The notes under the pieces: generated by a model
The model's database searches: none
Told to the model about the DNA's origin: nothing
The model's input: the letters and a program-made list of their open reading frames with translations, nothing else
Position numbers and translations under genes: made by a program
Shown: in pieces, positions 1 through 6,005 of the stretch
Layout: each line of letters starts with the position of its first letter
How positions within the stretch are numbered: the first letter of the stretch is position 1
Source: Candidatus Woesearchaeota archaeon
Lineage (GTDB): Archaea; Nanobdellota; Nanobdellia; Woesearchaeales; UBA9642
Length of the DNA: 64,000 bases
Reading direction: 5' to 3'
NCBI GenBank assembly: GCA_003599145.1
Contig: QZIT01000004.1
Coordinates: 51,090-115,089 of the forward strand

Positions 1-2
1 TG

Positions 3-656
3 TTGATTATTCCATCATTAAATAATCTGCTTTCTATAGAGGAGAATAAAGAGATACGGGAAAAAAAATTGTCCATGAAGCTTCTTTTTAAGGACCATAA
101 GGATATGTTTGAAATTTATGTTTTTTTGTTTTTGGGCATGCTGTTAACCTATTCAGTCATTGCGTTGATTTTGCCAGACTTCACGGTAAAGAATATGTTT
201 GCTTCTCAGCTAAGCCCTTTCTACGGAGGAAACGCGTATGCCTTCGGAACCTTTCTTTCCATTTTGCAAAACAATTTTGTTGTCTTATGCATCTGTTTGC
301 TGTTGTCTTTGGCCTATGGCGCAGGCAGTATTTTGTTTTTGACGTGGAATGCTTCTGTCTGGGGAAGTATTTTTGGATTTGTTGCAAAGCAGTCTGCAAA
401 TGTGCTCGGGCAAAATCCTTTTCAATATTTTGCTTTGACGATCATTAAAGTTTTTCCGCATATGATTATGGAAGCTTCCAGTTATTTTTTTGCGGTCATT
501 GCCGGCGGTGTTATTTCAAAGGCAATTATTAGGGAAAAGGCAAATGACGAAAAATTCAAGCACGTTTTTACCGACGGCATTATCTTTTTTTGCATAGCGC
601 TCATTTTATTGTTAATTGCTGCATGGCTCGAGGTTTACCTTTTTCCAAAATTCTAA
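3..656 (+). CDS. SpoIIM/DUF95-like integral membrane protein, possibly 5'-truncated
   Basis: The 217-residue product reads as a multi-pass membrane protein with about five hydrophobic helices (residues near 40-60, 90-115, 120-135, 150-175 and 190-212). The glycine-rich middle, with the pattern AYGAGS followed by NASVWGS, resembles the stage II sporulation protein M family. That family is widespread in archaea that do not sporulate, and its role there is unknown. The first in-frame start is a TTG only three bases into the window, so the true start may lie upstream; an internal ATG at 75 is another option. It ends one base before the next membrane gene, suggesting cotranscription. Family call moderately sure; function not known. 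Confidence 0.65.
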   Translation: MIIPSLNNLLSIEENKEIREKKLSMKLLFKDHKDMFEIYVFLFLGMLLTYSVIALILPDFTVKNMFASQLSPFYGGNAYAFGTFLSILQNNFVVLCICLLLSLAYGAGSILFLTWNASVWGSIFGFVAKQSANVLGQNPFQYFALTIIKVFPHMIMEASSYFFAVIAGGVISKAIIREKANDEKFKHVFTDGIIFFCIALILLLIAAWLEVYLFPKF

Positions 657-657
657 C

Positions 658-1098
658 ATGTTGGGAAGAACGCATCTGGTTATGGGATTGTATTTGTTTT
701 TGCTATTTGACAGGCTCACTACAGTCAATAAGCTCATTCTTTTTTTAATCATGATATTTGCGTCATTGCTTCCCGATATTGACAGTGCGCGTGCATGGCT
801 TGGAAATAAATTGGTCGCATTTACATTCGGCCATAGGGGATTTTTTCATTCAGTATTTCCCGTTATTATGTTTGCCATCATTATGCAATTTATTTTTAAT
901 AACTTCATCTACACCATCGCCTTTAGTACAGCTTATCTTTTTCATTTACTGCTCGATTCCTTTACGTTTCAGGGCATAAAGCCCTTTGTTTTTGGTCCTG
1001 CATTGAAAGGATTTACCAAAACGGGGTCTGTGGTTGATTTATTCTTATTTGTATTTCTTATTTGCGTATCGTTGCTGATGGCTTTCAAGGTTATTTAA
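658..1098 (+). CDS. YdjM-like (DUF457) membrane-bound metal-dependent hydrolase
   Basis: The 146-residue protein begins MLGRTHLVMG and contains LLPDID and GHRGFFHS, the spaced His/Asp motifs of the YdjM/DUF457 family of inner-membrane putative metal-dependent hydrolases. A further TAYLFHLLLDSFT motif carries another His/Asp pair. Four hydrophobic segments alternate with these motifs. I chose ATG 658 over an upstream in-frame codon at 616 because 658 follows the SpoIIM-like stop directly and starts at the family's usual N terminus. Its 3' end overlaps by four bases the convergent oxidoreductase gene. The substrate is unknown; family members have been linked to lipid or stress functions without proof. 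Confidence 0.7.
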   Translation: MLGRTHLVMGLYLFLLFDRLTTVNKLILFLIMIFASLLPDIDSARAWLGNKLVAFTFGHRGFFHSVFPVIMFAIIMQFIFNNFIYTIAFSTAYLFHLLLDSFTFQGIKPFVFGPALKGFTKTGSVVDLFLFVFLICVSLLMAFKVI

Positions 1099-2051
1099 GA
1101 AGAGTTGCCTTTCATGAGAACGTTGTGCATGTAGGCGACATAATCGTATTGCGTTTCTCTGCAGTCAGAATCAAAAATGCCGCGCAGGAAATTTTCCCAA
1201 AGCTGTGCTCGGGGATTTCTATACATATGTTCTTGGCCGTTGCCCTTTCGTACTTCATGATAGACGCCTTTTCCATTGATCTCTACAACTCTTCCCGGCA
1301 AAAATTCCCATGAGAACTTTTCCTGTTCTGCAACGAGCGTTATTTTTCTTTCTGGTTTTCCAGAAACGTACGCAAGCCTCGCAACTGCATGAACGCTGTT
1401 CTCTCCATACGCTATTTCAAAAGAAACGTCGCAGGTTTTTTCAGAAAAGTCAGTTTTTAAGGATTCTTGAACGATGCTCCCTCCTAGCATTGAACTGATG
1501 TGAGGAAAAATATTGAGATATACTGATTCATTTCTTGCTCGTTCAGGAAGCTGATAGATTATTTCTATTGCTGTCGGTTGGTGTAGGTGCACTGCTTGTT
1601 CTATGGACGGTGCCTCAACGCGCAACTGCGTTCCAATATCAAGCATTAAGCTTTTTTCTCTTGCAAGCGTGATAAGCGCATCGCCTTCTTCTTGAGTAGT
1701 TGCTAGCGGCTTTTCAATAAGGACGTGCTTTCCATGCTCTAAGGCAAGCATGCCCAGCGCATAATGGTCTGAGCTTGGCGTTGCTATAACTGCAATGGCT
1801 GCAGGGGAATTTGAAAGCAAGGCGATAGCATCGTCGCTATAGACAAAGCCGTTTGCTTGAAGGTAATTGCAGCATCGCTCGCTTAGCCCATCAGTAAAAG
1901 AGCTCCATTTTGTCGCATCTTTTCTCGCGAGACCAGTAACTCTTGGAATGATTATTCCTCCTCCTGTTTCAACAGGGTCAAGATTGACCAAAGTGTCAAG
2001 ATGATTTTTTCCAATCCTTGCTCCTGCAATAACAACTTCAACCGTTTGCAT
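1095..2051 (-). CDS. Gfo/Idh/MocA-family NAD(P)-dependent oxidoreductase
   Basis: The 318-residue protein has an N-terminal Rossmann region (VVIAGARIG, a loose form of GxGxxG) and the hallmark central stretch AVIATPSSDHY ... GKHVLIEKPLATT, where the EKP lysine is the usual catalytic/cofactor residue. This family oxidises or reduces sugars and inositols with NAD(P). The C-terminal sheet domain is present but the protein is slightly short for the family (330-370 aa). The promoter has a TATA element (2073-2082) whose upstream edge is 31 bases from the ATG, so the mRNA is probably leaderless. The degenerate nucleotide-binding glycine motif (A-G-A-R-I-G) is unusual. Substrate unknown. Confidence 0.75.
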   Translation of the reverse strand: MQTVEVVIAGARIGKNHLDTLVNLDPVETGGGIIIPRVTGLARKDATKWSSFTDGLSERCCNYLQANGFVYSDDAIALLSNSPAAIAVIATPSSDHYALGMLALEHGKHVLIEKPLATTQEEGDALITLAREKSLMLDIGTQLRVEAPSIEQAVHLHQPTAIEIIYQLPERARNESVYLNIFPHISSMLGGSIVQESLKTDFSEKTCDVSFEIAYGENSVHAVARLAYVSGKPERKITLVAEQEKFSWEFLPGRVVEINGKGVYHEVRKGNGQEHMYRNPRAQLWENFLRGIFDSDCRETQYDYVAYMHNVLMKGNSS

Positions 2052-2072
2052 TGGCTAGGGAATTATGTTCTA

Positions 2073-2082
2073 GTTTATAAAC
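2073..2082 (-). promoter_or_regulatory. TATA box of the Gfo/Idh/MocA gene
   Basis: On the minus strand the element reads GTTTATAAAC, a palindrome. Its upstream edge lies 31 bases before the start codon at 2051, the same spacing seen at many other genes in this window. Confidence 0.5.
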
Positions 2083-2143
2083 GTTGATGCTTGCTCGTTT
2101 TCTGTATCCTCCCGTAAAAACCACTGGACATGCGCACAGAAAC

Positions 2144-2151
2144 TATATAAA
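2144..2151 (+). promoter_or_regulatory. TATA box of the radA operon, with a leader of about 90 bases
   Basis: TATATAAA lies about 115 bases upstream of the ATG at 2263, so transcription should start near 2173 and leave a 5' leader of about 90 bases, unlike the leaderless neighbours. The leader holds a possible hairpin (CCCT 2196-2199 with AGGG 2221-2224, inner stem GAAGC/GCTTC) and ends with a good Shine-Dalgarno site, GGAAAGGAG, eight bases before the ATG. Confidence 0.45.
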
Positions 2152-2262
2152 GATTGCATGCTTCTCTGTATTGCTGCAAAAGACAGCCCTCCCATCCCTC
2201 GAAGCGCTTGCTTCTCAATAAGGGGATGTTGAAATAAAAACCGAAAGGAAAGGAGTGAAACA

Positions 2263-2562
2263 ATGGAAAAACCAAAGATACCTTCAGTAAACGATGTTCT
2301 GGGAAGAAAGCTTCCTGAAAAAACTTTTAGGGCAAGTCCAGTTTCAGCAACTATTTGGACGAATGAGTTTGAAAGAGATGGAAAACAATCTACGTATCAA
2401 ACCGTTGTTGTTGAAAGATCATATAAGGATAAAAATAATGCATGGCAGAAAACCAGCACGTTTAGAATTGCAGATTTGCCCAAAGTTGCACTTGTGGTAA
2501 CAAAGGCATATGAATATCTTGCATTGTCAGATACAGATACTATTGAAGAGGAGGATTGGTAA
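2263..2562 (+). CDS. Conserved small protein upstream of radA
   Basis: I do not recognise a named family. The 99-residue acidic protein has a compact core: [13 protein letters not shown], then [23 protein letters not shown], then [16 protein letters not shown]. The alternating pattern suggests four or five beta strands followed by one long helix, as in small single-stranded-nucleic-acid-binding folds (PC4-like). I recall bacterial small proteins with the same FRAG-x-W-x-NE ... RSYKD ... DLP ... A layout, also uncharacterised. It lies one base before radA and shares its promoter and a strong Shine-Dalgarno site (GGAAAGGAG). A DNA-recombination role is inference from context only. Confidence 0.6.
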   Translation: MEKPKIPSVNDVLGRKLPEKTFRASPVSATIWTNEFERDGKQSTYQTVVVERSYKDKNNAWQKTSTFRIADLPKVALVVTKAYEYLALSDTDTIEEEDW

Positions 2563-2563
2563 T

Positions 2564-3520
2564 ATGGTTAAAAAGAAAGAAGAAGAAGTTGTTCAAAAAG
2601 TTGACATTACAGATTTGCCTGGAGTAGGAGCAGCCACTGCTGAAAAACTGATAAGCGCGGGCTTTGACAATTTAATTGCGATTGCCGTGGCAACACCTGG
2701 AGAATTAGTTGAAGCAAGTGGTGTAACCGAGGCTGTTGCAAGAAAAATTATCCAAACAGCAAGAGGCTCTTTTAACATGGGATTTCAAAGCGGTGAAGAC
2801 CTTCTGAAAAGAAGAGCAGAAGTGATAAAATTAAGTACGGGAAGCAATGCGTTTAATGCTTTGTTGGGAGGAGGTTTTGAAACAAGAGCAATAACAGAAT
2901 GCTTTGGTGCCTATGGAAGTGGCAAGACGCAAATAGCCCATTCCCTTGCAGTCAACGTGCAGCAAAATGAAGACGCTGTTGCTGTTTTTATTGATACAGA
3001 AAACACATTCAGGCCTGAAAGAATTATCCAGTTTGCAGAGGCAAAAGGACTTGATGCCCAGCAAGTATTAAAAAATATTAAAGTTGCCAGAGCCTATAAC
3101 AGTGACCACCAAATGTTGCTTGCTGAGAAGGTTGAAGATTTAATAAAACAGGGATTGAATGTTAAATTAGTTATTGTTGACAGTTTAACTGCTCATTTCA
3201 GGGCAGAGTTTGTTGGAAGAGGAACACTTGCTGAAAGGCAGCAGAAGCTGAATAAACATATGCACACGCTTGCAAGATTGGCAGATTTAAACAATTTATG
3301 TGTTTTTGTTACCAATCAGGTCATGGCAAAACCCGATATGTTCTTTGGAGATCCAACAGAAGCCATTGGAGGTAACATTGTTGCGCATAACAGCACGTTT
3401 AGAATTTATTTGCGAAGGGGCAAAAAAGGAAGCAGAGTTGCAAAACTCGTTGACAGCCCAAACTTGCCAGATTCAGAATGTGTGTTTTTCGTAACAGAAA
3501 AAGGAATTATTGACGAGTGA
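2564..3520 (+). CDS. radA: DNA repair and recombination protein RadA
   Basis: RadA is the archaeal RecA/Rad51 recombinase that polymerises on single-stranded DNA and drives strand exchange with ATP. The 318-residue product has an N-terminal helix-hairpin-helix domain (about 14-70, [12 protein letters not shown]), the linker segment with FNMGF, Walker A GAYGSGKT at 115-122, Walker B LVIVDS near 205, and the L2 region VFVTNQV. Length matches other archaeal RadA (315-350). No intein is present. I chose ATG 2564 because it directly follows the preceding stop and opens with a typical Lys/Glu-rich tail; an upstream in-frame codon at 2510 would overlap the previous gene. It is the second gene of a two-gene unit. 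Confidence 0.96.
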   Translation: MVKKKEEEVVQKVDITDLPGVGAATAEKLISAGFDNLIAIAVATPGELVEASGVTEAVARKIIQTARGSFNMGFQSGEDLLKRRAEVIKLSTGSNAFNALLGGGFETRAITECFGAYGSGKTQIAHSLAVNVQQNEDAVAVFIDTENTFRPERIIQFAEAKGLDAQQVLKNIKVARAYNSDHQMLLAEKVEDLIKQGLNVKLVIVDSLTAHFRAEFVGRGTLAERQQKLNKHMHTLARLADLNNLCVFVTNQVMAKPDMFFGDPTEAIGGNIVAHNSTFRIYLRRGKKGSRVAKLVDSPNLPDSECVFFVTEKGIIDE

Positions 3521-3569
3521 TTAGGTGTAATAAACTTACGCTTAATACTTATTATGTGTAATATTACTC

Positions 3570-3581
3570 GGGCAGGGCTTA
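3570..3581 (+). repeat. Left arm of a 12-bp inverted repeat around the transglutaminase-like gene
   Basis: GGGCAGGGCTTA here is the exact reverse complement of TAAGCCCTGCCC at 4105-4116. The two arms bracket exactly one gene and its promoter. I see no target-site duplication outside them. Confidence 0.6.
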
Positions 3582-3589
3582 ACAACAAA

Positions 3590-3597
3590 TTTATATA
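3590..3597 (+). promoter_or_regulatory. TATA box of the transglutaminase-like gene
   Basis: TTTATATA begins 29 bases before the ATG at 3619, matching the leaderless spacing used elsewhere in the window. It lies just inside the left arm of the inverted repeat. Confidence 0.55.
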
Positions 3598-3618
3598 ACC
3601 TCTAACTTATCTAACCTT

Positions 3619-4107
3619 ATGAGCTTAATTTCAACCTTTGAATCAATTAGAGATATACCTTATAGAATTCCCTTGAAGTGGGGGGAAGAAGATGATTGTT
3701 GTAGTGGCAAACACGAAAAATTGTTCAACTTGCTAAAGAAAAATGGTTATGAAGTTAGGTATCGTGTTTGCGTTTTTTTGTGGAGTAATTTAAATCTTCC
3801 TCCAGAATTAGAAAAAATTCCTCACGATAATGATTGCACACATACTTATTTAGAAATAAAGATTGATAGCGATTGGAAAATTTTGGATGCTACTTGGGAT
3901 GCAGGTTTGAAAGGAATTTTCCATATAAACAAATGGGATGGAAAATCAGATACGGAAATTGCTGTAAAACCCACCAAAATTTTCACTCCAGAAAAAAGTC
4001 TAGAAATCGTGAACAATCAAAACGAAGAATTAATCAATAAAGATCTAAAAATTAATGGGAAATTCTATAATGGTTTTAATGAATGGTTAGATAAGAATAG
4101 AAAATAA
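3619..4107 (+). CDS. Transglutaminase-like cysteine protease-fold protein
   Basis: The 162-residue protein carries the order expected of the transglutaminase/protease fold. A Cys pair opens a helix (DDCCSGKHEKLFNLL, about 34-48), followed by a strand (YEVRYRVCVFLW), then a His in THTYLEIKI near 75-80 and an Asp in DWKILDATWD near 92-100, giving a plausible Cys-His-Asp triad. Such domains occur in proteases, peptide:N-glycanases and cross-linking enzymes; the role here is unknown. There is no signal peptide, so it is probably cytoplasmic. The gene seems more AT-rich than its neighbours and is enclosed by a 12-bp inverted repeat that includes its own stop codon, which could mark a transferred cassette. 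Confidence 0.55.
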   Translation: MSLISTFESIRDIPYRIPLKWGEEDDCCSGKHEKLFNLLKKNGYEVRYRVCVFLWSNLNLPPELEKIPHDNDCTHTYLEIKIDSDWKILDATWDAGLKGIFHINKWDGKSDTEIAVKPTKIFTPEKSLEIVNNQNEELINKDLKINGKFYNGFNEWLDKNRK

Positions 4108-4116
4108 GCCCTGCCC
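4105..4116 (+). repeat. Right arm of the 12-bp inverted repeat
   Basis: TAAGCCCTGCCC is the exact reverse complement of 3570-3581. The first three bases are the stop codon of the transglutaminase-like gene. The sequence downstream is GC-rich and unlike the gene itself. Confidence 0.6.
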
Positions 4117-4175
4117 TGCGCCATACTGTCGGTCGCTTCGCTCTCTCGTTCGCCTTGCAGGCTCACCACATAACA

Positions 4176-4226
4176 GCGATTAAGAGGAAATTTCCCAAAT
4201 TCGCTTCGCGAACTTCTCTTAATCGC
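4176..4226. repeat. Long hairpin, possible bidirectional terminator
   Basis: Arms GCGATTAAGAG (4176-4186) and CTCTTAATCGC (4216-4226) pair perfectly over 11 bases around a 29-base loop. The loop itself contains the palindrome TTCGCGAA. It sits between two convergent genes, so it may end transcription from both sides, though no clear poly-T follows. A structured small RNA is possible but unsupported. Confidence 0.4.
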
Positions 4227-4259
4227 GATGTTAAATCCAATGCTCAATAGTTGTGCTCT

Positions 4260-4673
4260 TTACTTTCTTTGTGCAGAATATCTTTCAACTAGAGCATCAA
4301 GTCCTCTGCGAATTGCAGGAATTGTTGAAGGCAAATGTTTTTTTATGAACCCTGCAGTTTTTTTACCTACACCGCTATAATAAAAATCAACAAATGCCCT
4401 GCCAGCTACACTGTTCATGAGAACAGTATCTCTAAATTCTCTCAAGGCATTGACTTGTGGTGCATTTCTATCTCCATAGACTGCAGTTGCAACAAAACAA
4501 GCGTCATTTTCTGCTTTGCAGGTATTGCAGTGATAATTTTGTCCAAATGGGGAATCTAGGAAGTAAAGTGCAGGATTCACTGCTGCGTTCATAAAATTAT
4601 GACTTTTTTCTAAGTCTTCACTACCGCAGTTTGGGCATTTGCCTTTTTCAAAATCTTCTCTTGCATAGCTCAT
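4260..4673 (-). CDS. Zinc-ribbon protein with CFI-box domain
   Basis: The 137-residue protein has an N-terminal zinc ribbon (KCPNCG ... YHCNTCK) followed by ACFVATAVYG, NALREFRD and GRAFVDFYY. These are the signature of the CFI-box domain, which usually sits at the C terminus of diverse proteins and has no known function. I chose ATG 4673 because the codon nine bases upstream (4682) is a TTG. A TATA-like AT stretch lies at about 4702-4711 on this strand. The ribbon suggests nucleic-acid or protein binding; that is inference. Confidence 0.65.
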   Translation of the reverse strand: MSYAREDFEKGKCPNCGSEDLEKSHNFMNAAVNPALYFLDSPFGQNYHCNTCKAENDACFVATAVYGDRNAPQVNALREFRDTVLMNSVAGRAFVDFYYSGVGKKTAGFIKKHLPSTIPAIRRGLDALVERYSAQRK

Positions 4674-4810
4674 ACCTTTCAAGAAGGCACATTACTTCAT
4701 AAATATTTTTATTTTATTCTGCCATGGTGATACTGATAAACAAGAGCAGACCCTTTATGCTATTAACTCATGATTGTGGAAAACCAGACGATGAGAAAGC
4801 TTAGCGCAGA

Positions 4811-5125
4811 TTATTTCATCTCTTTTTTCAACCAATCTGCATATTTCTTATTAGCATCAACATCAATCTTGATAATGCAAGGTGTTGTATACGAATGTAT
4901 TTTTTCAACTTCTTTCTTTACTTTTTCATAGTTTGATGCAACAGTTTTTGCAATAAGCACGCATTCCTTTTCCTCAGCAACTTTTCCTTTCCAAGGATAC
5001 AGGGAAGTCACGTTTTCATAGATGTTTGCACATCCAATAAGCTTTTTTTTCAATAAATGGCCTGCAATCTTTTTTGCTTCTTCTTTTGAAGCAGCAGTTA
5101 TGTAGATAAAGCTAAGGTTTGCCAT
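4811..5125 (-). CDS. cutA: CutA1 divalent-cation tolerance protein
   Basis: The 104-residue protein matches CutA1 throughout: the opening strand ANLSFIYITAASKEEAKKIAGHLL, then GCANIYENVTSLYPWKGKV, then the C-terminal HSYTTPCIIKIDVDA and YADWL. CutA1 is a very stable trimeric protein of ferredoxin-like fold, linked in bacteria to copper tolerance, with an unsettled molecular role. Length is typical (100-115). It is transcribed divergently from the DUF1858 gene at 5203 and has its own short intergenic promoter region. Confidence 0.92.
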   Translation of the reverse strand: MANLSFIYITAASKEEAKKIAGHLLKKKLIGCANIYENVTSLYPWKGKVAEEKECVLIAKTVASNYEKVKKEVEKIHSYTTPCIIKIDVDANKKYADWLKKEMK

Positions 5126-5173
5126 GGTTTTAGTGATGTTATTTTCTTTAAAAATATGCTTAATTTAACAACA

Positions 5174-5181
5174 TTTTTATA
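5174..5181 (+). promoter_or_regulatory. TATA box of the DUF1858-like gene
   Basis: TTTTTATA begins 29 bases before the ATG at 5203, the leaderless spacing typical of this window. Confidence 0.5.
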
Positions 5182-5202
5182 CTTATAGAGCTTAGCTAAA
5201 TT

Positions 5203-5424
5203 ATGATCATCAAAATAACTAAAGATGTGCCTTTGCACGAGATTATCAGCATGCATCCTTCTACGGCAACCGTGATGATTAAGTATGGTTTATATTCAAG
5301 CAGCTTTGCTGATGCCCCTTGGGCAACCATAAGCCATGCCGCAGTAACTCACAGAATGTCTGCAAGAGACATGAATAACCTTATTGATGAGCTCAATGAG
5401 ATTATTAGCAAGCGCAAAAGGTGA
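5203..5424 (+). CDS. DUF1858-like protein lacking the family's cysteines
   Basis: The 73-residue protein follows the DUF1858 pattern: an ITKD-type start, then HEIISMHPSTATVMIKYGL, then APWATISHAA and a closing helix. In most members the loop after KYGL/M carries a CxGC-like cysteine pair, often tied to redox or hydroxylamine-reductase partners. Here that loop is YSSSFADAPW with no cysteine at all, so any metal or redox function of the loop has been lost or was never there. It stands alone between divergent cutA and the NrdR-controlled operon. Family call fairly sure; role unknown. Confidence 0.65.
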   Translation: MIIKITKDVPLHEIISMHPSTATVMIKYGLYSSSFADAPWATISHAAVTHRMSARDMNNLIDELNEIISKRKR

Positions 5425-5476
5425 TTCTTGTTTTCCATGAATTATGTTCTATTATATATTCTTGATAACGCAAATA

Positions 5477-5484
5477 TTTAAATA
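5477..5484 (+). promoter_or_regulatory. TATA box of the nrdR-nrdJ operon
   Basis: TTTAAATA would place transcription start at about 5505-5510, inside the upstream NrdR-box-like site (5502-5517). Bound NrdR would therefore cover the start site. Confidence 0.5.
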
Positions 5485-5501
5485 CAAGTTCTCAAACAAA
5501 A

Positions 5502-5517
5502 ATACAACAGATTGTAG
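5502..5517. promoter_or_regulatory. Probable upstream NrdR box
   Basis: ATACAACAGATTGTAG has the dyad TACAA/TTGTA and matches 11 of 16 positions of the bacterial NrdR-box consensus (ACACWATATATWGTGT). Its centre is 31 bases, about three helical turns, from the stronger box at 5533-5548; paired boxes at that spacing are the known NrdR arrangement. Confidence 0.55.
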
Positions 5518-5532
5518 TTTTGCTTTTTAAAA

Positions 5533-5548
5533 ACACAATATATGGTGT
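5533..5548. promoter_or_regulatory. NrdR box
   Basis: ACACAATATATGGTGT matches 15 of 16 positions of the NrdR-box consensus. It lies just upstream of the nrdR start codon at 5552, in the gene encoding the matching repressor. With the 5502-5517 site this predicts autoregulation and repression of the downstream reductase when (d)ATP is high. Confidence 0.75.
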
Positions 5549-5551
5549 TCC

Positions 5552-6004
5552 ATGAAATGTCCCTATTGCAGCCATTCAGAGACTAAAGTGCTCGATTCCC
5601 GTGATTCAGATGACCTTACCAGAAGAAGAAGAGAATGCTTGCAGTGCGAAAAGAGATTCACTACCTATGAACGCATTGAAAATGTTGAATTAACCGTTAT
5701 TAAAAAAGACGGCAAGAGGCAACAGTTTGACAGGAATAAAATTGTCAATGGATTTTTAAAAGCCTGTGAAAAAAGGCCTATAACCAGGGAAGCAATAGAG
5801 CAGACTGTTGATGCCATCGAAAAGGAATTACGGCAGTTGGAAAGCGTTGAAATTCCAAGTAAAGAAATAGGGGAGCTGGTCATGAAATACCTGAACAAAT
5901 TAGACAAAGTCGCCTACATACGCTTCGCTTCTGTGTACAGGGAATTTACTGATCTGGAAACGTTTGAGAAAGAGTTGAAAAAACTACTGAAAAAGGAGGG
6001 ATAG
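5552..6004 (+). CDS. nrdR: Transcriptional repressor NrdR
   Basis: NrdR senses ATP/dATP and represses ribonucleotide reductase genes. The 150-residue protein has the expected N-terminal zinc ribbon (CPYC at 3-6 and CLQC near 31-34) with the DNA-contacting RRRRECLQCEKRFTTYER stretch, followed by an ATP-cone domain (about 47-137, VIKKDGKRQQFDRNKI through YIRFASVYREF). Length is typical. It lies one base before nrdJ, which it should control, and two NrdR-box-like sites lie directly upstream of its own gene. NrdR is mainly bacterial; its presence in an archaeon suggests an old lateral transfer together with its operator. Confidence 0.95.
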   Translation: MKCPYCSHSETKVLDSRDSDDLTRRRRECLQCEKRFTTYERIENVELTVIKKDGKRQQFDRNKIVNGFLKACEKRPITREAIEQTVDAIEKELRQLESVEIPSKEIGELVMKYLNKLDKVAYIRFASVYREFTDLETFEKELKKLLKKEG

Positions 6005-6005
6005 C

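Noticed and set aside
3570..4116. Insertion sequence or casposon
   Set aside because: The inverted repeat encloses no transposase or Cas1 and shows no target-site duplication; kept only as a possible cassette.
4683..4810. Possible C/D-box small RNA in the gap before cutA
   Set aside because: TGAT- and CTGA-like words occur but not in the ordered C-D'-C'-D spacing needed.
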